NCBI RefSeq assembly: GCF_006569185.2 | Contig: NZ_VIGC02000027.1 | Span: forward strand, 21,229 to 85,228 | Reading direction: 5' to 3' | Length of the DNA: 64,000 nucleotides | DNA from: Litorilinea aerophila | Lineage (GTDB): Bacteria > Chloroflexota > Anaerolineae > Caldilineales > Caldilineaceae | Shown here: in pieces, positions 57,460 through 64,000 of the stretch | How positions within the stretch are numbered: the first letter of the stretch is position 1 | How the letters are laid out: each line of letters opens with the position of its first letter | Notes under the pieces: generated by a model | Told to the model about the DNA's origin: nothing | The model's input: the letters and a program-made list of their open reading frames with translations, nothing else | Database searches by the model: none | Made by a program: the position numbers and the translations under genes

Positions 57460-59214
57460 TTACAAATATTCGTCGTACTCGTCGTCTTCCACCAGGGGAC
57501 GAGGCCGCTTTTTGCCCTTGGGCTTGCCTGCATCGGGCTTGCCCCCCTTCTTGGCCTTGGCCCGGGGCTTGCTCTTCTTTTTGCCCTTGGGCAGCTCTTC
57601 GTCATCCCAGAGATCATCATCCTCGTCGATGCCCGCCAGAAGCTCCGGTGGAATCTCAATCTCCTCAAAGTTGAAGTCCACATTCTTGCGGGCACGCAAC
57701 ATGTCCGCGGTGATGACTTCGGGCAGTTCGTCCACCCGGGTGACATCGGCCGGCAGGCCCTCCGGAGGCAAGCCATCGTCTTCTTCGTCGGCCTCTGCCA
57801 AAGGCCCGGCCAGCTCCCCGATGGGGGGCTCCTCGGGCGGCAACTCCGGCCATTCCACCGCCGGCGTCTCCTGTTCCAGGGCGGGCGTCTCGGGGCTCTC
57901 TTCCTCGACAGGCCAGAAGTCGTCGAAGGACTTGGGCGCCTCCAGGGGCAGATCGGGCATCTCCACAGGCGGCAGCAGGGACCCTTCTTCCTCGGCCTCG
58001 GCCCGGCGGGCTTCCATCTCCTCCAGGGCCTTGGCGGCCTTGCTGAAGAGGTCCTCGGTGCTGGGCGCCTGTTCGCTCTGCTGCAGGAAGCGTTCGGCCA
58101 TGCTCAGCAGGTCGTCGGACCGGCGGTTCTTGGCCTGCTCGGCGATGAGGCGATCCAGGCCCTCTTCCATGGCCTCGCTTTCGCTTTTGATGTCGATGCG
58201 CCAGCCGGTTAGCTTGGCAGCCAGGCGGGCGTTCTGGCCCTCTTTGCCGATGGCCAGGCTGAGCTGGCGGTCGGGTACCACCACGATGGCCGTCTTGATG
58301 GGGCCGCTGTCGTCCAGGAGGACGCTGTTGACTTTGGCCGGGCTGAGGGCGTTGGCGATGTAGGTGGCCGTGTCCGGGCTCCATTCCACCACGTCGATCT
58401 TTTCGCCGGCCAGCTCGTTGACGATGTTCTGGATACGCAGGCCCCGCATGCCCACGCAGCTGCCCACCGGGTCGACCCCGGGCACGGTGGCGATGACGGC
58501 AGCCTTGCTGCGGGCGCCGGGCTCCCGGGCGATGGCCTTGATCTCCACCACCCCATCCCGCACCTCGGGAATCTCCTGTTCCATCAGGCGGCGCAGCAGG
58601 TTGCGGTGGGTGCGGCTCAGCTTGATGACCGGCCCCCGGGTGCTCTTGTGGACGTCCACGATGTAGACCTTCACGTAGTCGCCCCGCCGCAGGCGCTCGC
58701 CGGGAATCTGCTCTTCCCGCAGCAGGATGGACTCGTGCTTTTCGTCCAACATGACCGTCACCGCTCCGGAGGCATTGTCGGTGCTGCGAACCTGAGCGTT
58801 GATCACTTCGCCGACCCGGTGGGCGAAGTTTTCAAAGACGGTGTCCCGCTCGGCTTCGCGGATGCGCTGCAGGATCACCTGCTTGGCTGCCTGCGCGGCA
58901 ATGCGGCCAAAGTCCGCCGGCTGGGTGGGGACCCGGATGATGTCGCCCAGTTGGGCGTCCGGCTTGATGCGGCGTGCCTCTTCCAGGGTGATTTCGGTGC
59001 GAGGGTTGAGAACCTCTTCCACCACTTCCCGCTCGGCATAAACCCGCATTTCGCCCGTCAGCCGGTCCACTTCCGACGTGACATTGGCGATCGATCCGTA
59101 ATTTCGCTTATAGGCCGAGATCAACGCTGCTTCAATTGCCTCGAAGATGACCTCCCGATCGAGGCCTTTATCGGATGCAACCTGGTTGATACCAGCAATC
59201 AAAGCTTTCGACAT
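57460..59214 (-). CDS. nusA: Transcription termination/antitermination factor NusA
   Basis: 584 residues. N-terminal domain [27 protein letters not shown]1 domain around [25 protein letters not shown], then two KH domains ([23 protein letters not shown] and [26 protein letters not shown]). From about residue 370 there is a long acidic and Pro-rich tail ending in Lys-rich and Asp/Glu/Tyr-rich segments (DDEYDEYL). That tail is longer than in B. subtilis NusA. No rimP gene lies upstream, which is unusual. Confidence 0.95.
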   Translation of the reverse strand: MSKALIAGINQVASDKGLDREVIFEAIEAALISAYKRNYGSIANVTSEVDRLTGEMRVYAEREVVEEVLNPRTEITLEEARRIKPDAQLGDIIRVPTQPADFGRIAAQAAKQVILQRIREAERDTVFENFAHRVGEVINAQVRSTDNASGAVTVMLDEKHESILLREEQIPGERLRRGDYVKVYIVDVHKSTRGPVIKLSRTHRNLLRRLMEQEIPEVRDGVVEIKAIAREPGARSKAAVIATVPGVDPVGSCVGMRGLRIQNIVNELAGEKIDVVEWSPDTATYIANALSPAKVNSVLLDDSGPIKTAIVVVPDRQLSLAIGKEGQNARLAAKLTGWRIDIKSESEAMEEGLDRLIAEQAKNRRSDDLLSMAERFLQQSEQAPSTEDLFSKAAKALEEMEARRAEAEEEGSLLPPVEMPDLPLEAPKSFDDFWPVEEESPETPALEQETPAVEWPELPPEEPPIGELAGPLAEADEEDDGLPPEGLPADVTRVDELPEVITADMLRARKNVDFNFEEIEIPPELLAGIDEDDDLWDDEELPKGKKKSKPRAKAKKGGKPDAGKPKGKKRPRPLVEDDEYDEYL

Positions 59215-59646
59215 GGTTTTGATCTACACTCCTCGCCACCAAAAAACTCCGCTCACTTTCCCCTGCTGCAAGCCTGCCGGGCCGCTGACGGCCCTGGAAA
59301 CGATGGATTCACTTGTACAGACAGGCCCCAGAGAGGGCGATGAGTCAACCGCTAGTAAATCCCGGCGAAAACCCACCAGCCAACACAAATCCAACAAACC
59401 GAACCGCCAGGGCGCAACCGTTCTTTGCAGGGGCTGCGCGAAAAGATCCCATACAACAAGAAAAGTGGGGGTCACCCACTTTCGCCAAACAACCCTGAGT
59501 TGAGACAAGCTGCTGCGACCGACGACCCCGCTGGAGGGCGACTTCTCCACTGCCTGGGCGACGACTGGGGAAGGTGACGCTTTCGCGTGCTATGCCAGTC
59601 CCATGTCGGTCCCCACATGACAGTGGGCCGCAACTCTCACAGCCCC

Positions 59647-59675
59647 AGTATAGCACAAGGGTGAAAATTCAGCAA
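59647..59675 (-). promoter_or_regulatory. Candidate nusA-operon promoter
   Basis: On the minus strand TTGCTG and TATACT are separated by 17 bases. It would give a 5' leader of about 430 bases before the nusA ATG, which is long for this operon, so confidence is low. Confidence 0.35.
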
Positions 59676-59799
59676 ATGATGCTCCTGCCAAAACACCGCA
59701 GAGAATGCGGAGTTTTCCTCTGGGGCCTTTTGAAATCCGAACCTTTCCAGGTGCATGCACTTTGGACGAGTGAAGGGGCGGCGGTGAAGCGCAGCAGTA

Positions 59800-59871
59800 G
59801 GGACGAATCATGATTCGTCCCGCCTACGACATGGCACCCGTTTCCGTAGGGGCGGGCACGGGGACCCGCCC
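59800..59871. repeat. Modular palindrome pair
   Basis: A perfect 22-bp palindrome centred on ATCATGAT (59800-59821) is followed by CGCCTACGAC, then a GGGCGGG (59850-59856)/CCCGCCC (59865-59871) hairpin preceded by TCCGTAGG. The ATCATGAT core also occurs in the copy at 27112-27129. Confidence 0.65.
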
Positions 59872-59879
59872 GTCATCGC

Positions 59880-60833
59880 TCAGCGTACCGGCAGGTGGAA
59901 GCGACCTACGATTTCCTGGCCGGCGGGGCTGAGCACGAAGTCCACAAACTGGCGCACATTGCCCCGGGGTTCCCCGCGGCTGACCAGGTACAGGGGCTGC
60001 AACAAGGGATAGCTCTGATCCCGCAGGCTGGTTGGGGTGGGCCAGACACCATCGATGGGCAAGACCCGAAGCGGCCGGAGGGTGGCAGGGGTGGGCGTCT
60101 CCACGGCTTCGGGCGTTCCGCTGCCAGGCTCGCCGGGCGCCGGCACATAGGCCAGGGAGACGTAGCCGATGGCCTGGGGCGTCTTGGCCACGAACTCCAC
60201 CACGTCCTGGCTGGTGGGCATCACCACGGCCGTCAGCGACACGGGCTCGTCGCCCATCACCCGCTCTTCGAACGCACGGCGGGTGCCGCTGCCGTCCTCC
60301 CGGCTTACCAACAGGATATCTCCGGGCGTTCCACCCACCTCCTGCCAGTCCAGGATGCGCCCGCTGTAGATCTCCTGGAGTTGAGTCATGGTCAGGCCTT
60401 CCACCCGGTTGCTGGGGTGCACCACCACGGCGATGCCGTCCAGGCCGATGGGGATGCGGGTCAGCCGGGACGCCGGCCTGGGAGAGGAGCCATTGCCCGG
60501 AGACTCCTGGGCCGGCCACAGGGTGCTGGCCGCCAGATCCACCTGCCCGGACGCCACCTGCTGTTCGCCCAGGGTGCTGCCCCCACCCCGGATCACGAAC
60601 AGGGTACTGGGGTGTTGCTGGTTGAAGGCGGCGGTCAGGGCGCGCAAGACCGGATGCATGGCCGTGGCGCCGGCAATGGTGATCGTGGTGGGGCGAGGTG
60701 TCGCCACCGCTAGCTGGCTGCATGCGGTGAGCGTGGTGGCGGCCAAGATCCACAGCCCCCATCTCCACCAGCGGAAAGGCCTCCTCCAGCTTCGGTGTCT
60801 CTGTTCTGCCCGGCAGGCTGCGCTCATCTCCAT
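59880..60833 (-). CDS. PstS-like phosphate-family substrate-binding lipoprotein
   Basis: 317 residues. Signal peptide ending in lipobox LTAC at Cys38. Core motifs TITIAGATAMHPVLRALTAAFNQQHPSTLFVIRGGGSTLGEQQV and VSREDGSGTRRAFEERVMG mark the PstS-type class II binding protein. Its partner permease genes are absent here. It may bind phosphate or another oxyanion such as tungstate, and is adjacent to uppP with only three bases between. Confidence 0.85.
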   Translation of the reverse strand: MEMSAACRAEQRHRSWRRPFRWWRWGLWILAATTLTACSQLAVATPRPTTITIAGATAMHPVLRALTAAFNQQHPSTLFVIRGGGSTLGEQQVASGQVDLAASTLWPAQESPGNGSSPRPASRLTRIPIGLDGIAVVVHPSNRVEGLTMTQLQEIYSGRILDWQEVGGTPGDILLVSREDGSGTRRAFEERVMGDEPVSLTAVVMPTSQDVVEFVAKTPQAIGYVSLAYVPAPGEPGSGTPEAVETPTPATLRPLRVLPIDGVWPTPTSLRDQSYPLLQPLYLVSRGEPRGNVRQFVDFVLSPAGQEIVGRFHLPVR

Positions 60834-60836
60834 GCT

Positions 60837-61661
60837 TCAGGCGAGGTTGAGTGCCAGAACCAGGAGCCCCAGCAGGCAGCAGTACACCGCAAAGATGTAC
60901 AGGCTGCGGCTGCGCAGGTAGTTCAATAAAAAGCGAATGGCCAACACTCCGGTCACTGCGCTGGCCAGGAAGCCCACAGCCAGCGCAGGCAACTGGGCCT
61001 GAACCTGGGCCGGATTCACCGCCAGGCTGTCCATCAGCTGCAGCAGGCCGGCGCCCAAAAAGGCAGGCGTGCCCAACAAGAAGCTGAAGCGGGCCGCGTC
61101 GTCCCGCCGCAGACCCCGGGCCAGCCCGGCGGCGATGGTGGTGCCGCTGCGGCTGATGCCGGGCGCCAGGGCCAGGGCCTGGGCCAACCCGATGATCAGG
61201 CTATCCCCAAAGCGCAGCTGTTCCAGGCGAGAGAGGGTGACCAGCCGTTTCGCCAGCAGCTCGCTGGCCACCAGCACCAGGGCAGTGATCAGGAGAAAGC
61301 CAGCGGCTGCTGTCGGACTGGCGAAGAGAGCCTCCAGAGGATCCTTGAGGAGCAGGCCGGTGACGGCCGCGGGGATGCTGCCCACCACGATAAACCACCC
61401 CAGGCGGGCATGGAAATCGGCCAGGGAGCGTCGGACCAGGCTGGTCAGCACGGCCAGGAAAATCAGCCAGAAGTCCCGCCAGAAGATGATCAGGATGGCC
61501 AGCAAGGTGCCCCAGTGGAGGACCGTGTCAAAGAGCAGGGATTCGGGCTGCCACCCCAGCAGCCAGGGCACAATGACCAGGTGGCCGCTGCTGCTGACGG
61601 GGATAAACTCGGTGGCGCCCTGGACAACGCCCAGGATGATGGCCCGGATGATTTCGCTCAA
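60837..61661 (-). CDS. uppP: Undecaprenyl-diphosphatase
   Basis: 274-residue membrane phosphatase that recycles the undecaprenyl-PP lipid carrier for peptidoglycan synthesis. Both signature motifs are present: GATEFIPVSSSGHLVIVPWLLGW and APGISRSGTTIAAGLARGLRRDDAARFSFLLGTPAFLGAG. About eight TM helices. The upstream start ATG at 61661 is well placed; tgt begins 58 bases beyond. Confidence 0.95.
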   Translation of the reverse strand: MSEIIRAIILGVVQGATEFIPVSSSGHLVIVPWLLGWQPESLLFDTVLHWGTLLAILIIFWRDFWLIFLAVLTSLVRRSLADFHARLGWFIVVGSIPAAVTGLLLKDPLEALFASPTAAAGFLLITALVLVASELLAKRLVTLSRLEQLRFGDSLIIGLAQALALAPGISRSGTTIAAGLARGLRRDDAARFSFLLGTPAFLGAGLLQLMDSLAVNPAQVQAQLPALAVGFLASAVTGVLAIRFLLNYLRSRSLYIFAVYCCLLGLLVLALNLA

Positions 61662-61719
61662 CCTGTCGCCTCACTTTCGTCTTGCACTCTTCGATTTAGG
61701 ATCCACAGGTGAATCCACC

Positions 61720-62934
61720 TCAGCCGCGCATGGCCTGGATACGTCGCTGGCGTTGCTCGTGGCGCACCTGCTGATTGCTGATCTGATACCGCTCCAGGAA
61801 GGCCGCCCGGAAATCGGCAAAGGTGCCGGCCGCGATGGCGGCCCGGATCTGGCGCATGAGTTCCATGAGGAAGTAAACGTTGTGGATGGTGCCCAGGCGC
61901 AGCGCGCTGATCTCCCCTGCCTTGTAGAGGTGGCGCAAGTAGGCCCGGCTGAAGGTCCGGCAGGTGTAACAGCCACAGTCTTCTTGCACTGGACGGGGAT
62001 CTTCGGCGAAGCGCGCGTTGCGCAGATTGATGCGACCTTCCGGCGTGAGCAGGGAGCCGTTGCGGGCGATCCGGGTGGGCAGCACACAGTCGAACAGGTC
62101 CACGCCCCGGGCCACGGCCTCCACGATGTCCTCCGGCGCGCCTACGCCCATGAGGTAGCGGGGCTTCTCCTGCGGCAGGGCCGGGCAGGTCTCGTCCAGG
62201 GTGGCGTACATCTGCTCTTTGGTCTCGCCCACGGCCAGGCCGCCGATGGCGTAGCCGTGGAAGTCCAGCTGGGTGAGGAAAGCCGCACTCTCCTGGCGCA
62301 GGTCGGGGAAGATCCCCCCCTGGACGATGCCGAAGAGGGCCTGATCCGGGCGGGTATGGCTGGCCTTGCACCGCTCTGCCCAGCGGTGGGTGCGGTCCAG
62401 CGCCTGGCGGTTATAGGCCCGGTCCAGGGGATCGGGGCATTCGTCGAGGACCATGGCGATATCCGGCCCCAAAGCCTGCTCGATCTCCATGACCATTTCG
62501 GGCGTAAAGCGGTGCAGGCTGCCATCGATATGGCTGCGGAAGGTCACGCCGTCGTCGTCCAGCTGGCGCTGGTCGGCCAGGCTGAAGACCTGATAGCCGC
62601 CCGAGTCGGTCAGGATGGGGCCGTCCCACGCCATGAAACGATGGAGGCCGCCCAGCTTCTGGATGAGACGGTGCCCTGGCCGCAGGTAGAGGTGGTAGGT
62701 ATTGGCCAGGATGATCTGGCAGCCCAGCTCGTGGAGATCCCGGGGTTCCAGGGTCTTGACGTTGGCCTGGGTGCCCACCGGGGCGAAGGCAGGCATCTGG
62801 ATGGCGCCATGGGGCGTGTGGTAGGTCGCCAGCCGAGCTGCCCCATCGGTTCGATGGAGCACAAAGGAAAAGGGAGCCCCCGAATTGGCTGAGCGCGGGG
62901 GCCCGGATTCTGGATGGGAGGGCGTCTGAACCAT
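61720..62934 (-). CDS. tgt: Queuine tRNA-ribosyltransferase
   Basis: 404 residues. TGT-family motifs include MPAFAPVGTQANVKTLEPRDL, LILANTYHLYLRPGHRL, DSGGYQVFSLA, GGLAVGETKEQM, LMGVGAPEDIVEAVARGVDLFDCVLPTRIARNGSLLT and the zinc site CGCYTCRTFSRAYLRHLYKAGE. It exchanges guanine 34 for a queuosine precursor. The first ~25 residues are an extension relative to E. coli Tgt (375 aa). Confidence 0.94.
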   Translation of the reverse strand: MVQTPSHPESGPPRSANSGAPFSFVLHRTDGAARLATYHTPHGAIQMPAFAPVGTQANVKTLEPRDLHELGCQIILANTYHLYLRPGHRLIQKLGGLHRFMAWDGPILTDSGGYQVFSLADQRQLDDDGVTFRSHIDGSLHRFTPEMVMEIEQALGPDIAMVLDECPDPLDRAYNRQALDRTHRWAERCKASHTRPDQALFGIVQGGIFPDLRQESAAFLTQLDFHGYAIGGLAVGETKEQMYATLDETCPALPQEKPRYLMGVGAPEDIVEAVARGVDLFDCVLPTRIARNGSLLTPEGRINLRNARFAEDPRPVQEDCGCYTCRTFSRAYLRHLYKAGEISALRLGTIHNVYFLMELMRQIRAAIAAGTFADFRAAFLERYQISNQQVRHEQRQRRIQAMRG

Positions 62935-63531
62935 GAACTCGTGTCTTTTCTGCGCCGGGCCAGCAGGTTTGGGATCGGCGCAATAAACCGCTACAAACAG
63001 GCTGATCTCAATCCAAACCGCCGCAGGCGCTGATGGCCGTGCTACGGCTTGGATGCAGCCTATTGTTCATGGCTTTGGGGAATCCGTCAAGAATGGGGAG
63101 GGGAAAAGGGGCGCATGGCACCAGGAAGCCGGCATTCTCTGGCGCCTGGTGATGGCAACGTCGGGCGGGCACGAAGGCCCGCCCCTACAGGAAATGGGTG
63201 CCCCACGGTAGGCGCAGCTCGTAGCTGCGCAGCCGTCGTCGTCCCTTCACCTGTCCGGACCTGGCGAAATCGTGCGGCCAGAGGCCGCACCTACGGCAAG
63301 GGTCGTCCCGTCGTAGGCGCAGCTCGTAGCTGCGTATCCAGCGCCGTCCCTTCACCTGCCCGGGGCCAATCGGGGGGGCGAAAAATTTTTCGCCCCTACA
63401 TCCTGTCCAGCGCTTCGTCGCCGTTTCTTCATCCCCCGGACCTAGCGACATCGGGCGGCTGGGAGCCGTCCCTACGACAAACCGGCGCTTCCCCGGCTGG
63501 CCAAACCGTGTGGCCACCGCCTGGACCTGCT
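62935..63531. repeat. Cluster of modular palindromic repeats between tgt and recA
   Basis: About 597 bases. Palindromes with short loops: GGGCGGGC/GCCCGCCC at 63163-63184, GCGCAGCT/AGCTGCGC at 63212-63230 and a near-copy at 63317-63335, GTGCGGCC/GGCCGCAC at 63272-63290, and a 22-bp palindrome with A5T5 core at 63375-63396. The repeated linkers CCTACGGCAAGGG, CCCTTCACCTG and CCGGGGCCAATCGGG connect them. No gene is readable. Confidence 0.75.
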
Positions 63532-64000
63532 TCAGGCTGCGTCATCCAGATCGTCGGGGACTTCCACCTCCTCGTCCACCAGATCCATGTCGTCCAGCTC
63601 TTCCGCCAGCTCATCGTCAGCCAGGGCGCTGCGGCTGCCGGCTTTGGTCGAGGTTTTCTTGGGGGCGGGGGTGGATTTGCCTTCATTGGCCTCTGTCCCC
63701 CCGGCGCGGGGCACCAGGTTGACAGGCAGCCCAAAGGCCTCCCGAATCTTGGCGTCGATCTCGGCCATGAGGTCCGGGTTTTCGGCCAGAAATTGCTTGG
63801 CATTCTCCCGACCCTGGCCCAGGCGGATGTCGCCATAGCTGTAGAAGCTGCCCCGCTTGGTGATGATATCCTGCTCCACGCCGAGGTCGATGAGGTCGCC
63901 TTCGGTGCTGATGCCCTCGTTGTACATGATGTCGAACTCGGCGACTTTGAAGGGGGGGGCGACCTTGTTCTTTTTGACGGTGACCCGGGTGCGGTTGCCG
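63532..64000 (-). CDS. recA: RecA recombinase (C-terminal part; 5' end beyond the window)
   Basis: About 155 codons of the 3' end, running off the right edge of the window. The sequence reads [29 protein letters not shown], then [44 protein letters not shown], a typical RecA C-terminal region. After the conserved core an ~60-residue acidic tail follows ([15 protein letters not shown], then [26 protein letters not shown]), longer than E. coli RecA's tail. Confidence 0.93.
   Translation of the reverse strand, partial: GNRTRVTVKKNKVAPPFKVAEFDIMYNEGISTEGDLIDLGVEQDIITKRGSFYSYGDIRLGQGRENAKQFLAENPDLMAEIDAKIREAFGLPVNLVPRAGGTEANEGKSTPAPKKTSTKAGSRSALADDELAEELDDMDLVDEEVEVPDDLDDAA

Larger units (their letters stand above)
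59215..59879. other. Long intergenic region upstream of nusA
   Basis: 665 bases, where rimP would be expected, but none is readable. It contains a leftward promoter candidate at about 59647-59675 (TTGCTG, 17 bases, TATACT on the minus strand), a fragment of the MITE left end at 59353-59369 (TAGTAAATCCCGGCGAA), a 22-bp palindrome at 59800-59821 and a GGGCGGG/CCCGCCC hairpin at 59850-59871. Confidence 0.5.

Noticed and set aside
63150..63480. CRISPR array between tgt and recA
   Set aside because: Repeated words are palindromes with variable spacing and no fixed-length spacers; no cas genes nearby.

Overview
The window looks like chromosomal DNA from a high-GC Chloroflexota bacterium, most likely the Anaerolineae/Caldilineae side. 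This is inferred from gene content: a Tad pilus locus with no outer-membrane secretin or CpaD, an F420 glutamate ligase, DUF1641/TusE/DsrE sulfur genes, PD40 propellers and many SH3 and carboxypeptidase-regulatory-like domains. No rRNA, tRNA, CRISPR array or complete insertion sequence was recognised. Coding density is high, so most long antisense frames are GC-rich shadows.

Layout. 0.1-12.8 kb (+): a Tad/Flp pilus locus (flp, tadE, a very large tadG-like gene, cpaB, cpaE/tadZ, prepilin peptidase, tadB, tadC, a TPR/beta-propeller membrane protein, cpaF), followed by a DUF192 gene. 13.2-14.9 kb (-): cofE and a YqeB-like molybdenum-hydroxylase accessory gene. 15.0-19.6 kb (-): a two-gene unit made of a RelA/SpoT-like protein with degraded catalytic sites fused to a STAND/AAA ATPase, plus a second STAND ATPase carrying a winged-helix domain. 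19.9-23.7 kb (+): a PocR-type regulator, a sulfide:quinone oxidoreductase-like flavoprotein, DUF1641, a TusE/DsrC-like protein and a DsrE-like protein, closed by a perfect 17-bp hairpin. 23.9-25.5 kb (-): an RraA-like protein and a HAD-IIA phosphatase. 25.8-31.9 kb (+): a baeRF-like protein, ClpC, a Yip1 protein, a MOSC protein and a collapsed LacI gene. 32.0-40.4 kb (+): a clan GH-A hydrolase-like protein behind a strong promoter and perfect operator palindrome, then LacI and a sugar ABC importer.

40.4-44.3 kb (-): WecG/TagA and GT4 glycosyltransferases, a Sua5/YrdC protein and a monomeric sarcosine oxidase-like enzyme. 44.8-48.8 kb (+): two membrane proteins, an SH3-repeat protein and a nitrilase-family amidohydrolase. 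48.8-59.2 kb (-): xpt, a UGT-like glycosyltransferase, and the conserved translation cluster nusA-ylxR-infB-rbfA-nrnA-truB-ribF. 59.9-64.0 kb (-): a PstS-like lipoprotein, uppP, tgt and the 3' part of recA.

Two classes of small dispersed repeat lie between genes. One is an ~80-100 bp MITE-like element with inverted termini (five copies plus a fragment); two copies supply the stop codon of the adjacent gene. The other is a set of short palindromes with interchangeable cores and recurring linkers at about 27.0, 44.5-44.8, 53.8, 59.8 and 63.2-63.5 kb. The most unusual coding feature is the RelA/SpoT-STAND fusion and its paired ATPase at 15.0-19.6 kb.
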